From contig NZ_RHOG01000001.1 of NCBI RefSeq assembly GCF_003946405.1, positions 144,007-208,006 of the forward strand: a stretch of 64,000 nucleotides of DNA, given 5' to 3'. A program made the position numbers and the translations under genes. The DNA is from Lacticaseibacillus yichunensis. GTDB taxonomy: Bacteria; Bacillota; Bacilli; Lactobacillales; Lactobacillaceae. Below are positions 9,465 through 17,646 of the stretch, in pieces. Under the pieces are notes generated by a model that was given only the letters and a program-made list of their open reading frames with translations, did no database searches and was not told where the DNA came from. Positions within the stretch are counted from its first letter, which is position 1; each line of letters begins with the position of its first letter.

Positions 9465-10499
9465 CTAAATTGTAAAGGCCCGTCCACTCAGCGTTTCGCC
9501 CAATGTCCAAAGTTGAGTCGCCAAGGCCGGGTCGATCGACCAAGGCCGGGCGCCGAACTTGGACTGGCTGTCAGCGGCCACCGCCGTGCCGATGTTGCAG
9601 TCCTCAATGAACACCCCACCCTGATCCGCCAATAACGGACTGGTTGCGGCCCACAGCACTGAGGCTGCGCCTTGGCTTGTGGTCTTGAAATAATCGTACT
9701 CGGAGTGGCCGCGTCGTTTGGCCTGAACCGCATGCCACGCACTGATCAGCCGCGTGCGCTGCAAATCGTTCATCACCACGCCGGCTGCCCGCTGCAGGTG
9801 CGCATTTTGATTAATGAAGCGGCCCAGTCCGGTGCCTGGTACGAGTCCGGGATGCACCGCAAACGCCCGCACGCCATCTTGTTTGGCGCGCCGGTCGAGC
9901 TCGAAGGCAAACAGGATATCCGCCGCCTTGGATTGCGCATACGCCACCCGCGGGTCATAGTCGCGCCGCTCGAAATTGGGATCGGCGAAATCGACGCCAT
10001 TCCAGCTTTGGGCGCGGGAGGACACCACGACGACCCGCGCACCGAGCGTTTTTTTCAAAGCCGGATACAGCGCAGCCGTCAGCTGAAAATGGCCGAGATA
10101 ATTGGTCGCCAATTGCGATTCGTTGCCGCGGGCGTCGCGGTGCAATGGGGCAAACATGATTCCCGCGCATTCGATCAGAAGGTCGAGGCGGTCATGCTGG
10201 CGCAAAAAATCAGCCGCAAACGCCGTGATCGACTGCGCATCCATCAGATCCAGCACGCCAACTGTGGTGTGCGGCAACGCCCCCACCGCCGCCTGGGCCT
10301 TGGCCAGAGTGCGAGCCGGCACCACCACCGTTGCGCCGGCTTTCACCAACGCACGGGTGATCATCAGGCCGATGCCGCTGTAGCCGCCTGTGACGATGGC
10401 GACTTTTCCCGTCAGATCAACGCCGCGCATCACTTGGCGGGTCGTCGTTGTTTTCGAAAAGGGACTGGCAATCGGTGCTTGTTGCGTCAACTGAATCAT
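9465..10499 (-). CDS. Short-chain dehydrogenase/reductase
   Basis: A 344-residue SDR with the cofactor motif TGGYSGIG (residues 37-44) and a YxxxK active site (YAQSK near residue 190), preceded by the catalytic Ser in VVSSRAQSW. The ATG at 10499 has AAAGGAG ten bases upstream. The 30-residue N-terminal lead and the size match the retinol-dehydrogenase/WWOX-like SDR group rather than the 250-residue classical group. The enzyme would reduce or oxidise a carbonyl/alcohol with NAD(P); the substrate is not predictable. It is divergent from a TetR gene that likely regulates it. Confidence 0.85.
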   Translation of the reverse strand: MIQLTQQAPIASPFSKTTTTRQVMRGVDLTGKVAIVTGGYSGIGLMITRALVKAGATVVVPARTLAKAQAAVGALPHTTVGVLDLMDAQSITAFAADFLRQHDRLDLLIECAGIMFAPLHRDARGNESQLATNYLGHFQLTAALYPALKKTLGARVVVVSSRAQSWNGVDFADPNFERRDYDPRVAYAQSKAADILFAFELDRRAKQDGVRAFAVHPGLVPGTGLGRFINQNAHLQRAAGVVMNDLQRTRLISAWHAVQAKRRGHSEYDYFKTTSQGAASVLWAATSPLLADQGGVFIEDCNIGTAVAADSQSKFGARPWSIDPALATQLWTLGETLSGRAFTI

Positions 10500-10519
10500 T
10501 TTTTCCGCGCTCCTTTGGC

Positions 10520-10615
10520 GTGACACTTGTCACATTCATTGGCTCATGTTAGGCTCAGATGACGCAAAAAACAAGGCAATCACGGGCAGCCGTGACAGAT
10601 CGGGGGCAAGTGTCA
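10520..10615. promoter_or_regulatory. Palindromic operator candidates between the dehydrogenase and tetR genes
   Basis: A perfect palindrome GTGACACTTGTCAC-type site lies at 10520-10533 (arms GTGACA and TGTCAC). A second, wider pair has GTGACA at 10592-10597 and TGTCA at 10611-10615, which touches the likely start codon of the regulator. The shared half-site suggests binding by the adjacent TetR protein, with autoregulation. Confidence 0.55.
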
Positions 10616-11148
10616 TGGCAACTTATAGTCAGGAACAACAAGAACTCAGCCGAGAAAGCCTGCAGCTGGCGCTTTTTGACCTCATGCAACACGAGGCTTT
10701 CGCCAGCATTACCGTCAGCGCGCTGGCCGCCCGTGCCGGTATCTCGCGCATGGGCTTTTACCGCAATTACGACACCAAGGAGCAGGTGCTCAGTGACTAT
10801 TTTGATCGGCGCGTCGCCCCTTTTTATGACGCGCTGTCGGCCAGCGTGGACCAAGGCCCAGCCTCGATCAGCCAGGCCTATTTTGCCTACATCGACCGCC
10901 ACAGCACACTGTTTGAGGTGCTGATTCAAAGCGGCGCGGAAAACGTGCTGATCGACCGGTTCACCTACTACGTTGACCACTTCTACCGCGACCATGTCAA
11001 AACCGTGCCGTTCACGGGCGACTACGCGTTTTTCTGGACCAGCTTCGTGGCGGCCGGTCTATACAAAATGACGATCGACTGGCTGAAAACCGGCAAGCGC
11101 GCCTCAGTGGCCACATTGGCGGCAATCGCGACAAAGCTGGCGGGGTGA
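10615..11148 (+). CDS. TetR family transcriptional regulator
   Basis: A 177-residue regulator when started at the ATG at 10615. The frame stays open to 10546, but the upstream part overlaps the operator-like repeats and has no family similarity. The helix-turn-helix is ITVSALAARAGISRMGFYRN (about residues 33-52), followed by an all-helical domain with TetR_C_8-like features (YDTKEQVLSDYF; SFVAAGLYKMTIDWLKTG). It is divergent from the dehydrogenase gene and probably controls it. No strong ribosome site precedes 10615 (only CGGGGG), so the exact start is uncertain. Confidence 0.8.
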   Translation: MATYSQEQQELSRESLQLALFDLMQHEAFASITVSALAARAGISRMGFYRNYDTKEQVLSDYFDRRVAPFYDALSASVDQGPASISQAYFAYIDRHSTLFEVLIQSGAENVLIDRFTYYVDHFYRDHVKTVPFTGDYAFFWTSFVAAGLYKMTIDWLKTGKRASVATLAAIATKLAG

Positions 11149-11547
11149 CGTGACAGATAGCGCACTGGAGGTTTTTTTCTACAAACATATTTTTTCCCTC
11201 TTCGGCTCTTTGGGGCGAAAATCACGGGTATATAAAAAGAGCAACTCCTTTAACGAGAGTCGCCCAAACGTTAGCGTAAAGAGGAGCCCGAGTAACAACT
11301 CAAAAAAGCCTAGACCAAATCGAACCAGTCTTTAGCGACCAAGCTTTCATAATTGTCGTGAACAGACGCGACTCGTCCTGTTGAATCGGCCATAAACCAG
11401 AAACGAAACGGTTTTCCCTCATATTAGAACTCAATATTTGACTTCATAGGTGAGGTGCGAAGGCCAAAGTCCACAACTTGACTATTGATCTATCGGGAAG
11501 CATCGATTTGCATCCCGCAGTGACCTCGCAAACCATAATACGACGAC
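11149..11547. other. Gene-free 0.4-kb interval before the two-component system
   Basis: I see no convincing gene, RNA or mobile-element end here. Base composition is visibly less GC-rich than in the first 11 kb and matches the following two-component/surface protein block. A 61-codon open frame (11150-11335) has no ribosome site and a low-complexity basic composition, and was not called. Confidence 0.6.
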
Positions 11548-12579
11548 TCATTCAACCGGCAGTGTCAGTGTGAACGTACTGCCTTCCTCAAGCTGACTGG
11601 CGACAGTGATCGCGCCGCCCAGTTCGTGGGCAACCGCCTGCGCGATGTATAACCCTAATCCATGGCCCCCTGTCTTTGTGCTTCGCGAAGTTTCGGCCCG
11701 ATAAAGGCGCTTAAAAACATCTTCCAGATCACTCGGTCGAATGCCAATGCCGTGATCAGTCACTGCAATCTGAAGTTGCTGGTCAGCCAGCGTTGCGGAG
11801 ATCTCCAACGAACTCCCAACAGGTGAATACTTTAACGCATTATTGATCAAGTTGTAGATGATGCGGGCTAATTTATCCCGATCCGAAATAATCTTCGCGT
11901 CTGGCGGCAAAATCGACACATGGACTGATCGGGTGTCCCTATCGAGTTCAAACTGGAACTCAGATAGCGTTTCAATCAAAAGTTGGTCAATCAACACCTC
12001 TGATCTGACCAATACCGGTGGGTTAGCTTGCGTGTGTAGCGAGATGTAACTGAGCTCTTCAACTAGATTGTTTAAACGGTCGGTTTGCCGGTCGATGGTT
12101 TGCAGATAGTCTGGCACCTCTTCGCGGGCGATGACGCCATCCAGGATTCCTTCGACAGTCGAACGAATCGAGGTGATCGGCGTTTTAATGTCGTGGGACA
12201 ATTGTGCGATCATCATATCCTTTTCATGCTCACTTTCTTTGAGTGACGCGAAGGACGCCTCAAGGTGGGTCGACATCGTGTTGAAGTCGGCAGATAACTC
12301 GCGAAATTCAGAGGGACCGATAACATCGTGCACCGTATTAAAATGATTCTCAGTGATTGCCTGCGCCTGAGCCTTTAGCCGCTCCAATGACTGAAACGTT
12401 GGGCGCAACAGTAATAAGTCAACCACCGCGCCCAGCGAACTGGCGATCAACGTGATCAGTACCAAAAGAAAGCCGCTACTTTGAACAATAAACATTTTGT
12501 TGACGGCCCACACCACGGCAACGATCGTGATCAAGATCGACAAAAGGTGCCCCATCATGATCAGATATTTAAGCTTCAT
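11548..12579 (-). CDS. Sensor histidine kinase with minimal extracellular loop
   Basis: A 343-residue kinase. Two membrane helices (about 5-26 and 36-58) are separated by only about ten residues, the layout of intramembrane-sensing kinases. A HAMP-like linker leads to the HisKA domain with phospho-acceptor His129 (LSHDIKTPITSI), then the HATPase domain with N box (NLINNALKYS), G1 (DHGIGI) and G2 (GGHGLGLYIA). It starts 3 bases after the response-regulator stop. Such kinases often sense envelope stress or partner transporters; here the next gene upstream encodes a wall-anchored protein. Confidence 0.92.
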   Translation of the reverse strand: MKLKYLIMMGHLLSILITIVAVVWAVNKMFIVQSSGFLLVLITLIASSLGAVVDLLLLRPTFQSLERLKAQAQAITENHFNTVHDVIGPSEFRELSADFNTMSTHLEASFASLKESEHEKDMMIAQLSHDIKTPITSIRSTVEGILDGVIAREEVPDYLQTIDRQTDRLNNLVEELSYISLHTQANPPVLVRSEVLIDQLLIETLSEFQFELDRDTRSVHVSILPPDAKIISDRDKLARIIYNLINNALKYSPVGSSLEISATLADQQLQIAVTDHGIGIRPSDLEDVFKRLYRAETSRSTKTGGHGLGLYIAQAVAHELGGAITVASQLEEGSTFTLTLPVE

Positions 12580-12582
12580 TCC

Positions 12583-13272
12583 CTATACCTCAATTTTGTA
12601 GCCTAACCCCCAAACTGTTTTGATGGTGGGCGTCTGTTCGTCACCATAAGAGCAGAGTTGGGCGCGTAACGCGTGAATATGGACATTCAAGGTGTTTGCA
12701 TCTACCTCAAGATAAGCCTCGCCCCAAACAATTTGATATAGCTCCGTCTTCGAGAAAACATGTCTCGGGTTGCCAGCCAATAACCACAGGAGTTCAAAAT
12801 CCTTAGCCGTCAGATCAAGTGCTTGGCCTTTCACGGTCGCTTCGTGCGCAGTGTAGTCGACGCGCAAATTACCCAGTTGGGTCTTATCTTGCTGGCCTCG
12901 AGACCCATTGATTCTGCGTAAGATATTTCCAACGCGAAGCACCAATTCCCGAGGACTGAATGGCTTGCTGATAAAGTCGTCTGCCCCAAGGTTCAGTGCA
13001 AAGATCTTATCTTGATCTGAGGTCTTGGCCGTAATGAACAAGAAGGGTTGATCCGGATTTAACAGCTGGACCTCATCGATCAGATCATAGCCATCCATAT
13101 TGGGCATCATGATGTCCGTGATCACGAGGTCGACGTGTTGATGTTTAAACACGTTCAACGCCTCGGCCCCGTCTGCTGCAGTGAGCACAACATAGCCCGC
13201 GTCCTTCAAATACCGCTGATTAATTTCCATAATGGCAGATTCGTCATCTGCCAGCAAAATTGTCTGCACCAC
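12583..13272 (-). CDS. OmpR/PhoB-family response regulator
   Basis: A 229-residue regulator with receiver domain (acidic pair Asp9-Asp10, phospho-acceptor Asp53 in ITDIMMPNMD, FITAKT switch segment) and a C-terminal winged-helix DNA-binding domain ending in TIKTVWGLGYKIEV. The GTG at 13272 follows AAGGAG. It is co-transcribed with the histidine kinase. A 29-bp inverted repeat 22 bases upstream could be its own operator or the terminator of the preceding gene. Confidence 0.93.
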   Translation of the reverse strand: MVQTILLADDESAIMEINQRYLKDAGYVVLTAADGAEALNVFKHQHVDLVITDIMMPNMDGYDLIDEVQLLNPDQPFLFITAKTSDQDKIFALNLGADDFISKPFSPRELVLRVGNILRRINGSRGQQDKTQLGNLRVDYTAHEATVKGQALDLTAKDFELLWLLAGNPRHVFSKTELYQIVWGEAYLEVDANTLNVHIHALRAQLCSYGDEQTPTIKTVWGLGYKIEV

Positions 13273-13293
13273 AGTTTTCTCCTTAAAAAAAGA

Positions 13294-13322
13294 ATAGTAC
13301 TACACATAATGTATAATACTAT
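13294..13322 (-). terminator. 29-bp AT-rich inverted repeat between surface-protein and response-regulator genes
   Basis: Arms 13294-13306 and 13310-13322 match at 11 of 13 positions around a TAA centre. On the minus strand the repeat is followed by TTCTTTTTTT, so it can end transcription of the surface-protein gene. Its AT-rich palindromic form just before the regulator's ribosome site also suits a protein-binding operator. Confidence 0.55.
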
Positions 13323-13372
13323 CCCCCAAATTCAAATTATTTTGCTTATCAATTTCCCGCTGAAGACTCGCT

Positions 13373-15400
13373 CTAACCAGCCCGCCGCTTGCTATTGATT
13401 CCGACAGTGGTCCCAACCACAGCAAGCAACGCGAGCATTGCCGTCCCAAACAGGGTGAGCCCTTCGTTGACCGCATCGCCAGCCTGAGGTAGCGACTTTT
13501 CAGAAGGCATCTGGGAGGACATCTGACTCGATTTGTCAGCAGATTTCTGCATCATGGCTGGCTTCATCGCCGTGTCAGAACCAGGTTTTGTGGTCATGCC
13601 ACTCTTGGCTGGGGCCGTCATCGCAGCTATCTTGCCGGTTGAAGCGCCATGACCACTTGGCTTAGGCATGGCCGCGCTCTGATCGCTCTTTGATTGATCT
13701 GGGGTGGTCATGGCTTTCTCAGGCACATTGATGGTGATCTGAACGCCGGCCTTGGTCGCGACCGGGCTTGTCGTGATTGCTTTGCCATCGCTACCGATCG
13801 CATAGATAGTCACGGTTGCACCGTAAGTCTGCGTGCCATTTTTGCGGAGCTGATCAATCAACGCTTGACCTGTTTTCCCGGCAAGATTGCCGCCAAGGAC
13901 CACCGAATAGGCATATTCCGCCTTAGCTAACCCGCTTATTGGCAGAATTGGCGTGTTCATGGCCGTCCCATTGTTCGACCACGCCGCGAGATTTGAGCCG
14001 CTCAGCAGAAGCCGGGTGAGCATCCCATCCCCACCGAATGCCTCAAATGGAATCACCTGATTAACGCCCGCGGTGAATGGCCCATCGCCCTTGGCCGCCA
14101 CTAAATAGGCTGCCGGCACATTGATCTGGTTCTTAATGTTGCTCGTCAAGCCTTCAACATTGAGCTGAATGCCGGTCTTTGTCGCAATGACCTTCGACGT
14201 ATCCGCCTGACCGTCAGCACCTGCAGCGTATAGCTTGACTGTTGCGCTGTATGTCTGGGTGCCATTCAGCCGCAACTGCTCTAGCAAGGCTTGGCCCTGC
14301 TTGCCCGCAACATTGCCAGCAAGATCAACTTCATAGAAATATTGACCAGTGGCAAGGCCTGAGATTGGCAATAGCGCGGCGTTCATCGCGGTTCCGTTAT
14401 CAGACCATGGTGCGGCCACAGAACTGTTTAACAAAAGACGTGTCAGCATGCCATCCCCGCCAAACGCCTCATACGGAATCACTTGGTTGACGCCTGCCGT
14501 GAACGGGCCTGATGCCGTCGCATTTGCCAAATACTGTGCAGGCACTGTGATTGTGCTTTTAACCTGGTTCGTCAGGCCGGCGAACGAGATCTGAATTCCC
14601 GTCTTTGTCGCCACCACGTTCGTTGTATCAGCCTGGCCATCACTACCCGCGGCATAAACTTTTAGTGTCGCGCTGACTGTTTGCGTCCCATCTTCGCGTA
14701 ACTGATCCAGCAGGGCCTGGCCTTGCTTCCCTGTTAAGTTACCCCCAAGATCCACTTCATAGAAATACTGACCACTAGGCAGCCCCATAACCGGTGATAA
14801 CGCGGCATTCGCACCTGTCCCATTGTCAGACCATGGGGCAGAAGCGGCACTGGTCAACAGCAACCGTGTCAGCATCCCATCACCACCAAACGCTTCGAAC
14901 GGAATGGCCTGGTTGACCCCGGCAGTGAACGGCCCATCACCAGTTGCATTGGCTAGTGTCTGAGCCGAAACCATCAAAGTCGAAGTCACGTTGGCGGTCA
15001 ATTCGCTGGCCGAAAGATTTGAACTGACTGCCGGCGTTGACGCAGCGCTGGCGACCTTCTCCAAATCAGCAGGTGTGGAAGTGGAGGTCCCCGATGCCTC
15101 ACCTGTCGCGGTAGTAGTGCTTGACGCCAATGGTGTCGTCTCATCAGCCTGTGTTGATTGAGGCGCGGTCTGAGCGTCCTGTAATGACTGAGAAGTCGTC
15201 GTCTTATCCATAGTTGCGGATGCTTGAATGGCAATTGGCTCAGTGGCCGCACTCACCGCGGTGATTGTCCCACCCAAACCACCGGCCAAGGTCGCAAGAA
15301 CGATCGCACTGTACACCCAGAATTTTCCGACCTTATATGCTTTGTAATGAACCCGCATGTCCCGTAATGCAGCCTTTACAGTATGTCGAGAATTACTCAT
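13373..15400 (-). CDS. Sortase-anchored surface protein with three ~143-residue repeats
   Basis: A 675-residue surface protein. The N-terminus carries the KxYKxGKxW-type signal (HYKAYKVGKFW, about residues 18-28) and a hydrophobic segment ending SAA. A Ser/Thr-rich stalk (about 55-135) leads to three tandem repeats at about 139-281, 282-424 and 425-565. Each contains GPFTAGVNQ, IPFEAFGGDGMLTRLLL and GKxGQALLxQLRxxGTQT. A Ser/Lys/Met-rich linker ends in the sorting signal LPQAG, a hydrophobic helix and KRRAG. Start: the third of three consecutive ATGs (15400), 8 bases after GGAGG. The repeat is not one I recognise; adhesion is a guess from architecture. Confidence 0.85.
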   Translation of the reverse strand: MSNSRHTVKAALRDMRVHYKAYKVGKFWVYSAIVLATLAGGLGGTITAVSAATEPIAIQASATMDKTTTSQSLQDAQTAPQSTQADETTPLASSTTTATGEASGTSTSTPADLEKVASAASTPAVSSNLSASELTANVTSTLMVSAQTLANATGDGPFTAGVNQAIPFEAFGGDGMLTRLLLTSAASAPWSDNGTGANAALSPVMGLPSGQYFYEVDLGGNLTGKQGQALLDQLREDGTQTVSATLKVYAAGSDGQADTTNVVATKTGIQISFAGLTNQVKSTITVPAQYLANATASGPFTAGVNQVIPYEAFGGDGMLTRLLLNSSVAAPWSDNGTAMNAALLPISGLATGQYFYEVDLAGNVAGKQGQALLEQLRLNGTQTYSATVKLYAAGADGQADTSKVIATKTGIQLNVEGLTSNIKNQINVPAAYLVAAKGDGPFTAGVNQVIPFEAFGGDGMLTRLLLSGSNLAAWSNNGTAMNTPILPISGLAKAEYAYSVVLGGNLAGKTGQALIDQLRKNGTQTYGATVTIYAIGSDGKAITTSPVATKAGVQITINVPEKAMTTPDQSKSDQSAAMPKPSGHGASTGKIAAMTAPAKSGMTTKPGSDTAMKPAMMQKSADKSSQMSSQMPSEKSLPQAGDAVNEGLTLFGTAMLALLAVVGTTVGINSKRRAG

Positions 15401-15735
15401 CATCATAGCCTCCAAATAGTGTATAAATTTCAGTCGCCATTACGCGTTCCTGTTTAGGGTCCCAATGTATCATCAGAGGCTTAATTGACTTGTAGTAAAT
15501 TCTTAACAGACTATTAAATCATAAGTAAGCGCTGTCCCTTCTCGCGAGCCGCCATCAATCCACGACCAGAACTATTTATTTTGCTTTTACCACTGGTCCA
15601 AATCAAAAAGAGTCATGAAGAATCTCAGCTTAGGTCCCAACAATCACTGTCCGACTGTTTTTGGGGTGTATAAAAAACGCCTTTCAAACGCAACCGAATC
15701 GGCTGCGCATGAAGGCGTCTTTGACTACTCACCTT
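15401..15735. other. Gene-free interval between surface protein and fic genes
   Basis: It holds the ribosome site of the surface-protein gene, an AT-rich probable promoter zone (15480-15530), no recognisable gene, and near its right end the terminator of the fic gene (15672-15718). Confidence 0.6.
15672..15718 (-). terminator. Rho-independent terminator of fic
   Basis: On the minus strand GACGCCTT pairs with AAGGCGT around an inner GCG-CCG/CGG-TGC hairpin, followed by TTTTTT, 18 bases after the stop. Confidence 0.88.
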
Positions 15736-16386
15736 TCAATTTATCCCGAACACCGCATTCTCATACAACCAATTGAGCACCGCATCATTCCTAGTCAGAT
15801 AATATTTTTGCAGCTGGCTCAGATACCAGTGCATCTTATCATCGGGAATGGCAAGAATACCGGCGCCGGCGTGATAGAGAATCGCATTGGCGGCGACCAG
15901 TGCCGTCCGCTTATTGCCATCGTAAAAAAGCTGTGCCTTGGACAAATACAGCATCGTCCGAAGCGCGGTCTCAGTCGCACTTCCGGCATTCTCTTCTAGT
16001 CCCTGTAGTGTGGCCGTTGCAATCACTGCATCCGGCAATGGCGGGACATAATCATCGCGACTGAGACTGACCAGCACATTTTCCGTCCGAAGCGTCCCGG
16101 GCCGCATTCCCCCACCACCTTGCACGACTGCATTCAGTTGCGCGATTGCGGCCAGATCCATCTGAGGAAGCGTCTTCGCCAATTCCAGCGCATGCTTCAA
16201 GTTGAGGATGATCTCAATCGCCTCAGGCTTCACGCCGGCGACGGTGACATTGTTGAGAATCGCCTCCGTGTCCAGCCGAGTGGTTGCAAGCCCCTCGAAA
16301 TGACCGGCGCTGTAGACGATCCCCGGCAAATTTTTTTCAAACAACATCGCTTCTTGCGAAGGCGTCAGGTGAAACTTGTTTTGCAT
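15736..16386 (-). CDS. Fic-domain protein with Gln in place of the catalytic His
   Basis: A 216-residue Fic protein. The Fic loop reads AQLFYDGNKRTA at 151-162, where the family consensus is HPFxDGNGR; the general-base His is Gln152, while Asp156, Asn158 and Arg160 are kept. An alpha-inhibitory-like segment near 26-32 (SAGHFEG) sits at the N-terminal position of class II Fic proteins, but without the canonical Ser/Thr spacing. No antitoxin-like gene adjoins it. Fic enzymes usually transfer AMP to target proteins; without His this activity is doubtful, and another nucleotide or phosphate chemistry, or a regulatory role, is possible. It lies downstream of rpsI but has its own terminator. Confidence 0.82.
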   Translation of the reverse strand: MQNKFHLTPSQEAMLFEKNLPGIVYSAGHFEGLATTRLDTEAILNNVTVAGVKPEAIEIILNLKHALELAKTLPQMDLAAIAQLNAVVQGGGGMRPGTLRTENVLVSLSRDDYVPPLPDAVIATATLQGLEENAGSATETALRTMLYLSKAQLFYDGNKRTALVAANAILYHAGAGILAIPDDKMHWYLSQLQKYYLTRNDAVLNWLYENAVFGIN

Positions 16387-16440
16387 CTTGCCATCCCCTC
16401 TCAGCGATTGGGTGGTCGCGTCGAATTTGTTCAGGATATA

Positions 16441-16468
16441 ACAAAGCGACCCTCGAAAGGAGGATCGC
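16441..16468 (-). terminator. Probable terminator of the rplM-rpsI operon
   Basis: On the minus strand GCGATCCTC pairs with GAGGGTCGC around a short loop, followed by TTTGTT, about 30 bases after the rpsI stop. Confidence 0.6.
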
Positions 16469-16499
16469 AGCGTTGTTGTAAAAATTGAGAGACGAAAGA

Positions 16500-16892
16500 T
16501 TAACGCTTGGAGAACTGGCTCGCTTTGCGGGCTTTCTTCAAACCGTACTTCTTACGTTCCTTCATACGAGGGTCACGTGTGAGCATGCCGGCACGCTTGA
16601 GGGGACCGCGGAAATCCGGGTCAACAGTCAAAAGAGCGCGGGAAATGCCGTGACGAACTGCCCCGGCCTGACCGGAGAAGCCACCACCGTTAACGTTGAC
16701 AAGGACATCGTAGCTGCCCTTTGTCTCGGTGATATCGAATGGCTGGTTGATATCCAAGATCAAGTTCTCATATGGAAGATAGTCATGGACGTCTTTGCCG
16801 TTCATCGTGATTTTACCGGAACCTGGGACCAAACGGACCCGGGCAACGGAGTTTTTGCGGCGACCTGTGCCGCTGTAAGATACTTGAGCCAC
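16500..16892 (-). CDS. rpsI: 30S ribosomal protein S9
   Basis: A 130-residue S9 with the conserved N-terminal [14 protein letters not shown], the [19 protein letters not shown] core and the basic C-terminal tail ending KASQFSKR, whose last Arg contacts P-site tRNA. It follows rplM by 13 bases in the universal L13-S9 operon order. Confidence 0.98.
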   Translation of the reverse strand: MAQVSYSGTGRRKNSVARVRLVPGSGKITMNGKDVHDYLPYENLILDINQPFDITETKGSYDVLVNVNGGGFSGQAGAVRHGISRALLTVDPDFRGPLKRAGMLTRDPRMKERKKYGLKKARKASQFSKR

Positions 16893-16905
16893 AGTTGTGT
16901 CCTCC

Positions 16906-17352
16906 TTAGATTAGGTTCGTAATGTCGAGTACTTCCGGCTTCTGCGCTTCGTGAGGGTGCTGGTCCCCTGCGTAAACGTGAAGCTTCAGAAATTGCTGAT
17001 GGCCAAGCGTGTTCTTGGTCGGCAACATTTTCTTAACGGCATATTCGACTAAGCGAGCTGGGTTGTCCTTCAAAAGGTCGCCAGCCACTTCATGCTTCAA
17101 ACCACCTGGATGTTGACTGTGGTGATAGTAGATCTTATCCGTTGCCTTACGACCGGTCAGCTTAACTTTGCCGGCGTTGATGACGATCACGTTGTCGCCC
17201 ACATCGGTATGAGGGGTGTAGGTCGGCTTGTTTTTGCCGCGCAAGATGGTTGCAACGACAGAAGCCAAGCGGCCGAGACTGATATCAGTGGCGTCGATCA
17301 GGACCCACTTGCGTTCGATTTCACCTGGCTTAGCCATGAATGTTGTACGCAC
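16906..17352 (-). CDS. rplM: 50S ribosomal protein L13
   Basis: A 148-residue L13. The start is a GTG at 17352, preceded by GGAGG nine bases upstream, giving the family N-terminus (M)[15 protein letters not shown]; the frame extends 12 codons further upstream but without a ribosome site. Conserved GRLAS, GKNKP and HxQHPGGLK segments are present. First gene of the L13-S9 operon, with its own promoter and a hairpin-bearing leader that may mediate autoregulation. Confidence 0.98.
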   Translation of the reverse strand: MRTTFMAKPGEIERKWVLIDATDISLGRLASVVATILRGKNKPTYTPHTDVGDNVIVINAGKVKLTGRKATDKIYYHHSQHPGGLKHEVAGDLLKDNPARLVEYAVKKMLPTKNTLGHQQFLKLHVYAGDQHPHEAQKPEVLDITNLI

Positions 17353-17435
17353 GATTTGTTTCCTCCAATATTCTGTGCTGTTTGACACGCATTAAGTTTC
17401 CGGGGCTTATTGTGGGGCAAACAATACCGTCTACT
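17353..17435 (-). promoter_or_regulatory. rplM 5' leader, candidate L13-type autoregulatory RNA
   Basis: Between the promoter and the GTG lies about 80 nt containing TATTGT-TTGCCCC-ACAATA, a 6-bp hairpin with a 7-nt loop, near its 5' end. An L13 leader RNA family is described in Bacilli; I assign this one by position and hairpin only, and could not compare it with the family model. Confidence 0.5.
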
Positions 17436-17464
17436 AGAATACAAAAAAAAGGCGCGCGTGTCAA
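17436..17464 (-). promoter_or_regulatory. rplM-rpsI promoter
   Basis: On the minus strand TTGACA (17459-17464), a 17-bp spacer, then TATTCT (17436-17441). It lies directly beside the structured repeat copy at 17477. Confidence 0.8.
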
Positions 17465-17476
17465 TCATTATCAAAA

Positions 17477-17630
17477 GGGTGTGGAGGCTCGCGTTTAGGG
17501 GTGGGCAGTTAGCTTAGCCTGGGTGCTTGGTGGCGCTCCTTGCCACCGAGTACCTAGGTCAGCTAAATGTCCCACCCCTGCGAGCCGGAACCCAACTAAA
17601 GGGTGCGGTGCTCGCCAGAGCCCAACTGAC
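17477..17630 (+). repeat. Copy of the ~122-bp palindromic element plus a deletion mini-copy
   Basis: The full unit (17477-17600) begins GGGTGTGG and ends CCCAACTAAA. Its outer arms GGCTCGCG/CGAGCC and AGGGGTGGG/CCCACCCCT, then CTTGGTGG/CCACCGAG at the tip, all pair. It is followed at 17601-17630 by a 30-bp mini-copy that keeps only the two ends (GGGTGCGG ... CCCAACTGA). It lies between truA and the rplM promoter, in the same orientation as the 21-kb array. Confidence 0.85.
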
Positions 17631-17646
17631 AGCACGCCCGATGGAA

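Noticed and set aside
11150..11335. 61-codon plus-strand frame after the second tetR gene
   Set aside because: No ribosome site, basic low-complexity composition, no recognisable motif.
11149..11547. Insertion-sequence remnant
   Set aside because: I found no transposase-like frame, terminal inverted repeats or target duplication.
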